Notes: generated by a model not told the origin, from the letters alone. A stretch of 64,000 nt of DNA from Tubiluchus corallicola (GCA_030141605.1 JAQGDQ010000125.1:310001-374000); one strand, 5' to 3'; shown: positions 1 to 12,984, counted from the first letter of the stretch. A program made the numbers and translations.

Positions 1-3000
1 AGGGTAAATTTCTCGTTGCAGATTTGACACTCAGTTTCAAACTTGATATTATGTGCATTTGCTAAATGTGTTTGCAACATTGCAATGTCCTTAAACTGCA
101 AATAACATTTTTCGCATACACAGCTTGACTCTTTACTGTGAAAATGGGACTGTATGTGTCCTTTAACATGACATTTACGTGCAAACATTTTACCGCAGTG
201 CGGACAGACAAAGGGTTTCTGCCCTGTGTGTGACTTCATGTGAGTTTTGCGATTCTCTTTTCGTGCAAAACGTTTTTTGCAGACAGGACACTCATAAGGT
301 TTTTCTCCACTGTGCATGCGTAAATGAATAGTAAGATTACGAGCAAGAGCAAATTCTTTGCTGCACACCGGGCATTTAAACAAGGTTCCATGTGTATGAA
401 TTTTCATGTGACCCTGCAGATTACTAAGGCATGGGAAATCCTTCCCACATTCAGGACAACTGAATTGCTTTTTCATATCTTGAAGTTCGGATACCGAATG
501 TTTGGTAAAGTAATGTTGTTGCATCTCACTGGACTCTTCAAATACCTCTGAACACTGTGAGCATTTGAATGTAGTGTAAGAAATGCGATGAATTTTCATA
601 TGATTGTCCAGACTGTTCTCATTTGCAAAAACTTTTGCACAGTCCCGACATTCAAATTGATTCTTTGCGTTGTTTTCAAAATCATCCACGTCCATGTTTT
701 CTTGTTTAATATCATTCTCTTGATTCGTAATTGGTAATTTGTTTTTTTGCTTTTCATTATCAGCAGTCATAAAATCGCTTTTTTCGGATTGACCAGGAAA
801 GAGGACATCACTTTTTGGAGTCAGCCTTGCCTTCAGTTGTGTTGTTGTAGACAAAACTTTGTTATTTTCCTGTGCTCTCTGTTGAAAAAACTGTGTCACA
901 GATTCTGTAAGATTTGCAGGTTGTGCTTGCTGATAGTTATGTTCAAGAATATGATTTTCGACTTCTGACCGAAAGAAGAAACTGTGAGTGCACTTTGGAC
1001 ACTGGTACGGCTTAGGAGCCTGAGCATGTCTTACAACATGTGCTTGTATACTCGCTGCTGTCGGAAATGCTTCACTGCACACTGGGCACAGATATGAAGA
1101 GCAACCTGCATAAGTGTGATCTATTAAGTGACATTGTAATCGTCTTGGAGAATCAAATGTTTGCAGGCAAAGTCTACACTCATGTTGAGTTCCTTCTGTT
1201 ACTACGTGTGTCATTACATGCTGCTTGATTTCGTCCTCAGTAAAAAACGACTGCTGGCATTTGATGCACTGGTACATATTTTTATTGTGGGCAGTTTTGT
1301 GAGTGTTTAGCTCATCCATGGTTTCAAATTTTACACTACATTCTTGGCATCTAGGCTTGTGAACTGGTGACACTGTGGTCGAAGAGCTTTTGCTGTATTG
1401 CTTTTTACTGCACTGTTCATTCTCTCTTACATATGAGCATTTTTTACATATGACTGTTGGACCTTTCTCTGCTGCACCCAGCTGTTCAATGTCTACCTGT
1501 TGTTCACATGGCTCCATGCATACAGAACACGGCAAAAAATTTGACTCCATTTTATTTTCATAGTGGAAAGTCCCATGAGCCTGGAGCTCCATCATGGTGC
1601 TGAGAGTCTGGCGGCATATAATGCACTGCAATGTGGCCGTGTCATTACTGTGGATTCTGCTGTGTTTGTAAAACATCTCCTCACATGTCACAGATGCCTT
1701 GCAAAGAACACATGTCTCACCATTCAGTACTTTGCAGTGTTGTAGTTTGTGCTCTGCAAGCTCACTCATAGACTGCACAACCTATTTGAAAAAAAAGGAA
1801 ATAGCATAATAGTTGCAGGTAATAACTGCCCACAAGGATCCCCAGTAGAGCCTAAAAGAGGTGCAGATCCATGCCCTAACATAAAGTTATGTCACTGTAT
1901 TTCACTAACGGTTTGACTTTCATTTGTGATCCTGGTGTTTAATAACTTGTACTCATTTGATTCATTGTAAAAAGGCCGAAGCGATGTTGATTACTGCAGA
2001 TTTATTTAACGATGAAATTTCGATCATGGAAGAACATCATGTTAGATGAGTAGAGAACACTATCTTCTTGTAGAAAAGGCAGAAGGCACTTTGTGAAAAA
2101 TGACGTGATCACACATGAACCATATATTAAAGAAAGTTTTGGTACGGATTCATTTTGCCAGGCAGGCTGGCACTGGTTCATTGTTTTGGGAAACATATTT
2201 TTGATTTTACTAATCTAGTAAACAATAGCAGAAGTTTTTAAAATTTGCACCATGGACTGCATTCAAGTGTCAAGTATGTCAAACCTTTACCTCAGTTTCT
2301 TTCAAATTTTCAGAATCATTCGACTTTAAATGATGCATTTTTTTCAGTGGACTATTGCTCAATATAGATGTATTAGTATACTTATTAACCAACATGTTAA
2401 CTTTTGTTTTGTTTGGCAATAGAAAGACAAAAAATGTTTTTGTCTGTCCAAGATTAACAGTATACTCTCTTACTTTATCACAGATGTTACATTTCTGCGT
2501 GTTAGTGCTAAGCGTTTCCATTGAAGTCACCGGTGTAACAGTTAATGAGCTGAATGTTTTGCTACTCTGGATGCTGTGAGCCTTTTTCCTGTGTTCCTGC
2601 AGTTTAACTGGACTATTGAAGGAAATGTCACAGATGTTGCATTTTGCCTGTTGTGTTGTTAGCTTCTCCGGTCCTGACTTTGTTTGCAGTGATACTCGCT
2701 CTGCTAAATGAAAAAAATTCTATTATTATGGCTATTATGTCTCTGAAAGAATCCAAACTAATCAGATATGATGGAATAAAACAAGAAGGTGAGATGTGAT
2801 GAGACGATTAAAGGAACCCCACAATTAGATCTGAAGCAATTAGAATAATAGGTTTACTTTTTGAACTTTCATGCATTGATATAACACTGGGTGTTATTTA
2901 AAAATTGTAAGACATTGTAACTGATTAAATTCAAAGACTGTTACAAACATTTTGCTAATTACTAAATATGTTTTGGTAGCATTCTTTACACTTATGTTAC

Positions 3001-6000
3001 AAAATAGTATTAGACAGTACAAAACAGCACCAAGTGACTGCATCTGATAGTTTCACTAGCTTTATCAAACATTAAAGCTGAATGTACAGCCAAGGATGCT
3101 CAGTGTTATATCATAATTTAGCTACTGAGATATTTTGGGTCATTAATTTCCAAGCAGCTCTGTATTTAAGAAAAATTTATATTTTTATGTTCATTTGATC
3201 TGTCAAATCTATACAGTTGCACATCCTTTACCAGTCAAAAATCTGATGTCACAGTGACCTCATGCATAAGCTTGTAATGATCAAAATCATGAACTCATAC
3301 TGAATTAAATTTGTAACCATGTTTTTAGATCATACTGACCTCATGCCATGACATCATGCTGAGCTCAAGTCATGACATCATACTGACCTCATGCCATGAC
3401 ATCATGCTGAGCTCAAATCATGAGCTCACAGAGACCTCACGCTTATGAGCCCATTCTGATGTCATGCCATGAGGTATGTATGAGTTCATCAATTTGAAAT
3501 CATACTGACATCATGGTTATGAGCTCAGCATAATATCATTTTTAGGAGCTCACAAAGACCTCATAATTATGAGGTCAACACGACATCACTACTATGATTC
3601 TAGTATGGCCTAATGTTTGTGATAATGTGCTCATGGATATGTCACAGTTATGAGCTCAGGAGGATGGCTTCATTTTTATGAAGGCCTTATTATGACCTCA
3701 GTATAACACCACTAGTTTGACTTCAGTACATGGCCTAATGTTTACAATAATGAGCTCATGCAATTCTCAAGTTATGAGCTCAGGGCGACTTTATTTTTGT
3801 GAGCTCATGAAGACCTCGTAGTCATGAGTTCAGCACGACATCATTTAGTAGCAAAAACTCATAGTGACCTCATGATTGTGACAATTCTATGAGGTCATAC
3901 ACAGTGCGACATCATAATCATGACTATTTTATTAGTTCATGCATATGAACTCGCTATGACCCCATGACTATGGTGCTTCTATGAGGTCATACACATGAGT
4001 AGATTATGAACTCAGTCAGATATCGAAATTGTGACCAAGTTATAAGCTTATGTTTATGATCTCACTATGACCTCATGGCTATGATGTTTCTATCAGGTCA
4101 TATTGATGAGCAGATTATGAGCTCAGTTTGACATCATGAATGTGACTGGCACATGAGGTCATGCTTATGACTGCAATATGACATCGTTATGTCCTCATGC
4201 TTATGAGTGCAATATGATATCATTATGTCCTCATGCTTATGAGTATCCTATGACATCAGGATGACATCAAAACTTCTTCATTTTCCTGACTTCATGCTTA
4301 TGAGTCAAATATGAGCATTTTATGACCTCATATCTTGATTGGGAAATACCTGTAGTCTCATTATTTATTAAATGAATTTCTTTCCTACCTCCAGGAGTGC
4401 TGCTTGATTTTTCCAAAGTTCCATGTCTTTCTTGAATGTGTTTGTCTAAGAGGAACTCAACATGAAATGCTTCCTCACAATAACAGCACACAAAGTGTTT
4501 TTGATGAGTTGTGATGTGACACTGAAGATCCATCTCACTGCTGAATGCTTCTTGGCAGAACAAACACCTGTATAGAATATTGTTACATTGTTCACAATCA
4601 TAGCTTGTAAGTGAAAAAAGAGCAAAAATTCTTATTTCCCTAATACTGTGTAGTATTACCTCTTCCTCGTGCTTTCAAATTAATTGTGTTTTCTGTTCTA
4701 TTATTCACTTTTGAATTTTAATTCCTGATATGTTAGCAAAAAGTCGGATTTAAGATTGTTGATTCTCGGACTAAATATTATGGCATTATATTTTAATCAA
4801 CTACCAGGTAATGATGCTGACGTACCACATTTTAGATAATCAACCATCAGGTAGCTATGCCGATACTATATTTTAGATAATCAACTACTAGGTAACTATG
4901 CTCTTGTACCACATTTTAATTAATCATATACTAGATAACTACACAAACTAATACTGATGTACCACATTTTAGATAGTCAACTATCACGTAAACATCCTGA
5001 AATACCACATTTTGTCTCAAACTATTTTTGTGATTATTTGTTCAAAACGAACAATTTAGCATTCTGTGAAAAGAGTCAATTTTTTGCCTCCCTTTGACTT
5101 AGTGGGTTTAATTGCAAGCTGAGCAGTGTACCTGTATGGCTTAGCTTTACGCAAGTGAGTAACTTTAACATGGAGTTGCCATTCCATCTCTGATCTAAAC
5201 AAACATCTGCAACTTGTACACTTGTACAGTTTACACTCATTGCTGTGTTTCACTGCAAAATGCACCTGTATTGTCACCTTAGAATCAAACATCTCGTCAC
5301 ATAGAGAGCATCTGAAAAGTTAGAAAAACAGCCTTGCACAGTTTTGACCAACTTTATGAATTACCACCAATAAGTTTTTTAGTGACTAGATTTAAGAGAT
5401 ATTCATTAGAGCTAAATGATAACCCATCACAGCAAGTCTTGAATTTTTTTAATATCTCTTGTTTATGATAACAACTACTAATATTTAACCAACGTTACAT
5501 TCAGTTTATTACAGTGTATGGCATTTTTGCATAAAGAGTAATATATAAGTACAGTAGACCCTCGTTAAACCGGACCCCGTTAGCCCAGATATCGGATAAG
5601 ACGGACGTCATCCGTGGTAAAGGAAACTAACCGATTTTCGTCTGAGCCGGAACGCTAAACACAACACGGCCTACCAACTGTACAATAATTTCTTTATCCT
5701 CACAGGTTAACTATTTTAAAGTAATATACAGTATAGTATATAGTGCAGTGTATATAGGCCTTATTAAGGTGATTATTCCTGTATAATATAGACCATATAT
5801 AGGCATATCGGATAAATCGGACAATCGGCTAAACCGGACCACGCCCCGCAATTAGTCCGGTTTAACGAGGGTTGACTGTATTTGCATACTTGTATAAATG
5901 GTGAGCATGGATATCCATCAAATGCTTTTGTAATTCGTCTGGCTTGAGAAATAATTTCAGACAACTTTGACAGCCGTATTCAGTGGTCGATGCCAGATAG

Positions 6001-8090
6001 TGTGTTAGCACATGATTGTCCATTTGTTCCTCAGTAGGAAACTGTTGTTCACAATGTGGACAGTTGAACTTGTTAGTTCCTTCTTCTAAGTGAGTTTTTT
6101 GGTGGTCTCGGAAAGCTGGAAAGTCCACCAATGCGGCATCACATTGGTTACACAGGAAGAAATTTTTTATGACAACATCCGATGGACTGGGGCTGGGTAG
6201 ACTGATACTATTCATCTTTAAGCTACTTCCTAGAACTGTCTGTGATGGAGAAGTTTGATGCTTGGATTGATTATGGTTAGATAAATCTGTTGCACTGTTG
6301 AATACACGTCCGCAAGGACTGCAGTGTAACCAGTTGGCAGGTGGAGTGTTTGTAGATGACCTTACATTGTTTCTGTGGGAACTATGCTCAGGCGATGTTG
6401 TCATTATTTGTAACTGAGGCTGTGTTTTTCCCATTTTGTGCATCTCGTGACCTTTGGTGTGAGCTCGATGCTCAGCAGCAATGTGCCGTTTCAAGCTCTC
6501 CTTGTTAATAAATCTCATTGTACAATATTTACAACTGACTGTGTCACGTGTGTGGGCTATTTCAATGTGCTCATACAGATTAAACTCACTCTGGTACCTG
6601 CTATTGCAATAGGGACATACATAAATACCAATGCCTGCCAGTGAAGATTCACATTTCTTCACGTGTACATCATATTTTTCTTTGTTGAAGAACATTCTTT
6701 GGCAAATGTGGCACGTCAGTAACATGTTGCTTTTACAGTCCTTATTCTTTGCATTTTTGCCATGATGTTTTTTGTAATGGACATAAACTGCCTCTAGATT
6801 GCCACAGTTTTTGCTGCATGTTGGACAAATACACAAACAGTCTTCACCATGTTTGAGTCGAACGTGACCTTCTAAATCATCTTTCTGAGCAAAACTGAGA
6901 TTGCAATGCAAACACTTATATTTATTAAGTTTAGTCACATTTTCAGAATTCTCGCTCTCACTGCAACCAGTCATTAGGCTATCCATGTGACTCTTTAGAT
7001 GTACATTTAGTTCAGTTATGGAAGTCAGTGTAGCAGAACAGAGAAAGCATTTCTGAATGTTGTTGCCAAATTTCTCTTCTTGAGAAAGAGTTGTACTTGG
7101 ATGCCGATCATTAAGATGATCAATTAAATGGGCGGCAGTTGGGAAAGCTTGATTACTGCAAATGGTGCAGTTGAATGGTTCTGTTGAAATATGTGAGCTG
7201 AGGTGCAGCTTGAACTGATCAGTTTTCACAAATGCCATGTCACATTTTGTACATTGGTAGCTTTTTGTACCTAGAATATGTTTAAAAACAATATGTGATT
7301 TATTGGTTGGCATATACAGAAATTTGCCTCTATAGGTAGAGGTGCAGTACTGCCAGAGGTCACAGGTATGCAGCTCAAGCAACTCCGTAAAAGAAGATAA
7401 AATAAACTAATAAGGAATTTTATCATTCATTGCTCATCCATTTTAACTGGTTATACAAATTGGGTCTGACATATATGTAGAAAGAGAGAATGCAGGAAAT
7501 AGCAAGCATTTTGTTAGCTAAAAAAGATTACCACTGCATTCTTGGATGTAGGATAATTATACATACTTGTAAATGCTGACTTGTGATGTGAGAATCTAAG
7601 CTTTTGCTCAAACATATAAAGTTAATTATCTTAGTCTCATCACCAGAATTTATATATGACTCAAATGACAATACTTTGCTGATTGTATTGTTGTTAGAAA
7701 TTTTTACTCAAATTACAATCAAAGACAAATAAAAGTCGTTAGTCGTCATGTCTTAGTGCTCACTTTAACCAACATTTTTAACTTCATGTATATTATTACT
7801 ATATTGTAATAAATTACCTGCATGTAATTTCACATGTCTTGAGTAATTGCGTTTGTGTTGAAATCGTTTGTTGCAGACCTGACACACATATTGAAGTATG
7901 TCTGCATGTTCTTTTTCATGCTGTCTCATGTCATCAAGTTGTGAAAATGCTCTGTCACATATCCGACATTGAAGGCCTTCTTCATCTGATGTTGCCGCAT
8001 TGCTGTCTTTGCTGTCTGGAGTGCTGCAGACTGAACTGTGAATACTGCCTTCATTACATCCACTTCCTTCTTGTTGTGACTGATATTTTC
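1..8090 (-). CDS. Giant C2H2 zinc-finger protein, 3' end outside window
   Basis: Probable nuclear DNA-binding protein. Exons read on the minus strand: 7818-8090, 5890-7270, 5132-5311, 4389-4567, 2291-2700 and 1-1781 (open to the window edge). All junctions are AG/GT and the phases match (1, 2, 2, 1, 0), giving 4204 nt of continuous frame. Two junctions fall right at the first zinc-binding cysteine of a finger, rebuilding [11 protein letters not shown] and [13 protein letters not shown] count about 34 C2H2 fingers. Those in the first five exons are spaced and divergent, one ends in Cys instead of His ([21 protein letters not shown] type), and one in exon 2291-2700 is degenerate. The fingers nearest the window start are canonical, with GEKPYEC and GQKPFVC linkers. 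No KRAB, BTB, ZAD or SCAN domain is seen. Size and finger number recall the ZNF423/ZNF521 class, but I do not claim orthology. The 5' exons are treated separately. Confidence 0.9.
3236..4340. repeat. Diverged repeat field of TGASNTCA octamers in a zinc-finger gene intron
   Basis: About 1.1 kb of the intron between exons 4389-4567 and 2291-2700 is built from variants of ATGACCTCATG, TGACATCA, TGAGCTCA and TTATGAGC, in both orientations because the octamers are near-palindromic. Spacing is irregular, roughly 15-60 bp, so this is a decayed higher-order minisatellite and not a clean array. The 3' part overlaps the end of exon 4389-4567's downstream flank only. Confidence 0.8.
4790..5020. repeat. 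Minisatellite, about 42-bp unit, ~5 copies
   Basis: The phrase AATCAACTACCAGGTAA followed by a GTACCACATTTTAGAT block recurs at about 4796, 4838, 4879, 4923 and 4975. It lies within the intron between exons 5132-5311 and 4389-4567 and is non-coding. Confidence 0.75.
5552..5878. mobile_element. Pogo/Tigger-like MITE with TA target duplication
   Basis: The left end CAGTAGACCCTCGTTAAACC and the reverse complement of the right end, CAGTCAACCCTCGTTAAACC, form terminal inverted repeats of about 24 bp with one mismatch. TA dinucleotides flank both ends (5550-5551 and 5879-5880). The 327-bp interior contains further inverted matches (GGATAAGACGGAC against GGATAAATCGGAC) but no transposase frame, so it is non-autonomous. 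It sits in a zinc-finger gene intron, its edge 11 bp past the splice donor of exon 5890-7270. Confidence 0.9.
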
Positions 8091-9630
8091 CTGAAATAAA
8101 CTACTATTTATGAATATAGTTGAAAAATGCATGCTAAACAGAAACAGGTATGAGCAGAGATGTGATCACAAAAAGAAATTTTTAATTCTTTATGACTTCT
8201 TTCTGTAGGTCTATAATTATACCATCGCTATGACCAATTCTGTGATTTCAAAAAGCTAAGAGCTGTGCTGATGTAATCTTATCAGAAATTTTTTGTAATC
8301 CTGCTGCTAAAAATCTTGATATTTTAGTAATCACCATCAGCAAAAATTGTTACAATACATTGATCCATTTATTCTTGTACAACAGACATTGCAAGCACCT
8401 TTTACAATTTACTCTGTAGCAGCATTTGATGCAGGATTTGTACATGAAATTTACATTTTTGAACTTCATAAAGTATTTGGGTAATGCTTTTCTTTGATAA
8501 CACTACATACAGGGTGCAGAAAAGTTTCGGATTAACAAAGACCGAAAACATGTCAGTTTTCAAAATGGACAATGGACAATGGCAAGCAGATGGTTAAGAC
8601 TCAACAAATTAATCAGTATAGTGTCTGGAGAGAAAACCTACATTTCTATGCACAGGCAGTGTTCTTAATGATCGAATTATGTATAAGCTCTATTTTAGGC
8701 AGACATATTGCTTTTTAGAAGCTGAGGGATTACATTTTATTTGAAGTACAGCAAGCTATAGCTAGGCTTTATCAAAAGAGAATGTGAGAACTTCTGCCCT
8801 ACAAAAAGTAGGCAGGGAGATCGGGTGAATGTTGCAAATACAGAACAACGTGTCAGAATTCTCTAGAGCTCCATTCTGATTCAGAATCAAATCTAGCTCA
8901 ATGTTCATTCTAAACGTTTTGACAAGTCTGATAATGACGAAAAGTTAAGTAAGTATTTTGTAATGCTGGCTATAGCAACTGCCATCTTAAGCATTGGTGG
9001 TCTTCTTGTAGTTTCATGCCCTTGACGAGAAAACAGAACTGAGACATCAGCTTCGTTCGACACAGATCAGTCATTTTCTTTACCTGCAAACAAGTTGCGA
9101 TGAATAACCAGATTTCTCGATCATACAAGTCGACTAGATATTTACAGATAATTGAAGTCTTTTTATCTGTATTTTTACTGCATGACATTTTGTTTCTCTA
9201 TTTCTTATGTGTATGACGCCATGAAAGTGCATCTGTGATACTGTTCAAATTTTTTTCACTTGGAGAACTGCTGATGAAATGCTGGTAGGTATCTTGTTAT
9301 TCAACCTCTTTACTGTAGAACATTCTGACTGATCTATTATCTTGTTATATACGTTGTCAACCAGTTTTAAGCATCTGTTTTCTACACTACTTTGTCATTT
9401 TCATGACCGCTTTCTCCACATACTCACTTACTTGATGAAATGTTTGTGTAAAAAAAATGATAAAGTTTTGGTTCAATAATTGTAAATAGTACAATTTTTT
9501 TGTAGTTATGTATCATAGACCTGCGAGATACTGTGTAGGACAAATAAAAATGTTTATGCTCTGCAGCTCATCAATTATTAGCTGGTCAACCTTGCAAATG
9601 ATTATCGTGATAAAAATTTAAATCATTTAC
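8091..9630. other. Zinc-finger gene intron, no gene seen
   Basis: AT-rich sequence without coding signatures between exon 7818-8090 and the candidate exon 9631-9843. A stretch beginning near 8518 (CAGGGTGCAGAAAAGTTTCGG) resembles a transposon terminus, but I could not find its partner end. Confidence 0.5.
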
Positions 9631-9843
9631 CTGCTATAGTTACGTGCATAAATTCTCCATTTTTGTAAAACTTATCAATTGTATCATCTCTCTGGCAGGC
9701 GAATTCATAAATGTCGTTTTTATTCGCTGCACATGCATGCACAGCACGAGGAATATTTTCAAGCGTATTAACATTAGCTCGACGCAGTAATAAAGTCTCA
9801 TTTGGTGCAGTTGTGAAAGGCTTGTGGTATCCCACGGGCTTTA
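9631..9843 (-). CDS. Candidate alternative 5' exon of the zinc-finger gene
   Basis: A 213-nt frame with a good donor (GCAG|GTAAATG at 9631) whose phase (1) matches exon 7818-8090. It encodes about 70 plausible residues, including PRAVHACAANKNDIYEFA and DTIDKFYKNGEFMHVTIAG. The upstream border is unclear. An in-frame TGA lies just 5'; an AG at 9844-9845 would give a phase-1 acceptor but lacks a pyrimidine tract. Alternatively this is a first exon with its own promoter and translation starts at the ATG six codons before the donor. No known domain is recognised. Confidence 0.4.
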
Positions 9844-9929
9844 CTCACGGCTATTCATCTCCACTCACTACCCAGGGGAACATCACGCGAACAGATTAAA
9901 TTCTCAATTACGATATTTCATAATTCCCA

Positions 9930-9990
9930 AACCTCGGCGGATAGCGCGCGTTTCGCCGTCTCTGTGTTAAAGCGAATAGAGCGCGACTCA
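9930..9990. promoter_or_regulatory. Short CpG-rich patch, possible promoter of the alternative 5' exon
   Basis: A local run with many CG dinucleotides (GCGGATAGCGCGCG, GAATAGAGCGCGACTC) in otherwise CG-poor DNA, immediately upstream on the minus strand of exon 9631-9843. This is compositional evidence only; no TATA box was identified. Confidence 0.2.
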
Positions 9991-11618
9991 GCGGGGAGCA
10001 GTATTGTTTTGAAATATGAAAATTGAAAAACATTATAACTAGCCATATAGATGCACATTACGGCTGATGTATCAAAATAATAGCTCTCAGGGATTAAGGG
10101 ATCCGATTTGCACAGCGAACTGACATTTCGCTCATCGCACTTAGCCCATAGTAGATAATCTAAGTAAACTTAGAAATGCGGTGATATTCTCTCTTCTGAC
10201 TGATTCTTCGGAGGAAGCGATTCGTACATACTTGGAGAGCCAAGCTTCGCATTACACAGCACGTACATTTGTAAGTACACAACACGTGTACTGTAGTATA
10301 CTAACATGATAGTATTTTATTTTACAGTTATATAAAATATATAAGCACACACACACACAAACACACACACTGCGATGATTTTCCAATAAGGAAAAGATAA
10401 CGAAAATTTGAAACAGTTATTGTCTAGTTACGAGTTTAGCTAGAATCGTCTACAATCCAAATTTTGCTTATTGTGTGTGTTATTGTCTTTTTAGAAGGTA
10501 CTCAGATATAATTGAAAAAGGTTTTAAAACAAAAGTTTGTCCATGCAATTTTTGCTTTGATGGGGGACCAGCGTCAACTGCTGAGAACATCAACGTACTA
10601 AGAGCGTTGGCTGTTTTGTAAACTGGCTGATAAAATCTCCCCCTTGTGTCTGTCCCCTATATTGTCTAATGCTGTCTTACACCTGTAGTGCCAGCGTGTC
10701 CTAAACCTGAGCAGTTCGCACGCGCGAAACGTTAGACTTATAATAGTACAGTCTAAGTTTAGTTACCAGAGAAATTAAAGCTTTACTTTGAACCCTAACA
10801 GTGAAGCCCTCGTTACACATCAGTGATAATTATATCATCTCTAATATATCTATGAACTCTATATGACTGAACCATTGACCCACTGAAGGATTGTGGTACG
10901 CCTCATGTCCCCAGATCCAAAGTCGCGTGACTCGGGAGAAAATGGAATTAAATACGCTCAACATCTATGCATTACTAAAACATTGGTCTTCACAAGTTTT
11001 TTACATTTTATGCTTATGATACGCTATCTTCTACAATATGTGCAGTAAACAATATAAAACATTTTAAAGTACTGTTGCGGCACTCTGCCTATAGTTTAAG
11101 AACAGGAATGATTGGGTCTGCAAATGTTATTGTAAATTATATATGCCACCAAACTGATGTGTGATTTTATAGTAGAATATTTAGAAGATGGCATGATTTA
11201 TTGATGTAATAACCGCTGATGCTTTGTATTTTTAATTTTTGTATATACTTTTATTATATTCTTTTTTGTAAATTTTCATAACTTTTATTAGTGCGTGACG
11301 TATAGTATTTCTTACTTTTTAGTGTAAATTTTTAACTTTTATATTGGGCATTTTTGTGTGCTGCAACAAACTTTAAATAAAAAAATAAAATAAATGAAAT
11401 TACGAATCTGAGTATGTAAGATGCAGTTTTTGCTGAATATGTACAGTTATTAATTCTAGATTCATTGCAATTATATTTTGCATAATAAACAAGACTGTGT
11501 ACGAGGTATGGACTATATTAATTCGCTTTTATATAAGTGTTGCATGATTCCTGCAATACGCAGCCTCGCCTAAGCTCGATAAAAGTCGTGCCAAAACATT
11601 ACAGGGGGTAGCATATAA
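9991..11618. other. Repeat-rich non-coding DNA
   Basis: No coding exon was recognised. It includes a short AC microsatellite at 10345-10371. An AT-rich block around 11210-11400, ending in AATAAAAAAATAAAATAAATG, resembles a retroelement 3' tail. Confidence 0.4.
10345..10371. repeat. (AC)n microsatellite
   Basis: Thirteen or so CA units with one interruption (ACAAACAC). Confidence 0.9.
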
Positions 11619-11830
11619 TTATAGACTACGCAGCGTGTGGCAAGAAAGCTCACCGGGGCAAACCTTGCTTCGGTAATTACTCTGTCCGCAATAATTGCAG
11701 CCACTCTGGACTCCCGCAGCTTCCCGTGGCCTCTGTTGCGAGAATTCAATATCTGCTCTCCCGCTGTTTGCAAAATAGGCAAGCCAAAAACACGTGAGAT
11801 TTTTATGCCTAAGAATCTTAGACTGCACAA
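11619..11830 (-). pseudogene. Retrotransposon gag zinc-knuckle remnant
   Basis: The minus frame contains CNYCGQSNYRSKVCPG (11655-11699), which fits the CX2CX4HX4C zinc knuckle of Ty3/gypsy-type gag proteins with His changed to Tyr. It is followed by SCHT, where a second knuckle would begin, and then a stop. Upstream residues are polar, as expected for a gag C-terminus. No protease or reverse transcriptase follows, so this is a short decayed fragment. Assignment to Ty3/gypsy and not BEL is inference. Confidence 0.5.
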
Positions 11831-12984
11831 TTTTTTCTACAGGAGTATGCAGCAAATTGAAGTTTACTTAGATTTAAAAATTGTAATTTTATTTTCGTAC
11901 TTTTATTTGTATACAATTTTTAGACTATTTGCCCCTGTAACTATTTTTCGTTTATAAATTTGATTTCAGCAGAATTGTTGATTAGCTTCTAACATCGAAA
12001 CGTGGGAGTTCAAATATCGAACCTCAAACCGGAAAAACTTGATGTGGAACAAATTTCTTAGCTATTTTTATCATCAACTTTTTCGTTTGGCTGCTTGTTT
12101 GTCTGTTTGTTTGTTTATCTGTGTGGTATGTTCATTCATTTATAATGGCGAACGCATGCGATTATTAATTTAAAAATTTAGGAAGTCTGAAAAATGAAGA
12201 AAAACCCGCTCTTTTTAGTATACTCTAAGGCAAAGCACGGCCAGTCTCATCAGAAATAAAACATAAATTAATCTTGCTATAGTGTCTAAATAGGTAACGA
12301 ACATATTCTTTCATATTGTTTTAAACTTCCTAAGCTAGCGAAAGGTGCAATGTTTTGCCAAAGTTTAACTTGTATGTTCAGTTCAATTGAGAACGCATCA
12401 GTTTTGATTCCAATTCATTTTGAACAAGTTTTTCTTTGTGAATAAATATGTGTCGTATGTTTCTCATGCCATACAGTTCCTGTAGGGCAACGGCTGCAAA
12501 GTGTAATTCATACATCCCAAGGGGCACTTGCATTGAACCAGTTTGGTTTACGATGCTGTCCTGTGGAGAACCCCCAGGGAAACCTCACCGTGAAAGCGAT
12601 CAGTGTGGCGACTGAGTCACTACAAGGGCAGCGCCAAATAATATTGAATCCTGCATAACTGCAACCTTGGTAGTGACTTATTACAGGTATGCGCGGTCAC
12701 AGTGCAACGTGTGTTAATCCGCACTTACTGCATTGCCGGATAAAAATATTGTTTAATTGGAAATTTGGCTGAAATAATGCTAAACGTATAAGCCTTTTTT
12801 CTTTGTGTGTTCCGCTTAGACAACTTATCAGAATTTATGGTCGACTATACGATGATTCTATGCCGTCTTACAACTGTTTAGGCCTGCTGGTTTAATAAAC
12901 TTACATAATATTTTCTCAATTGCTGTGTGGAAACTTGCATGTATGTACTTATAGACTTTGCTATTCAACTCTATGTCCAGGCCT
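11831..12984. other. Non-coding DNA, no gene seen
   Basis: AT-rich, with a GC-richer 200-bp patch at about 12480-12690 that does not translate convincingly in any frame. It may be another transposon piece. Confidence 0.4.

Noticed and set aside
324-1745. Plus-strand frames of 60-75 residues
   Set aside because: They are shadows opposite the long minus-strand zinc-finger exon 1-1781.
11637-11957. 106-residue plus-strand frame
   Set aside because: The opposite strand contains the gag zinc-knuckle motif, and the plus frame shows no recognisable feature.
12480-12690. GC-richer patch as a possible exon
   Set aside because: No frame without stops and no convincing splice-site pair could be found.
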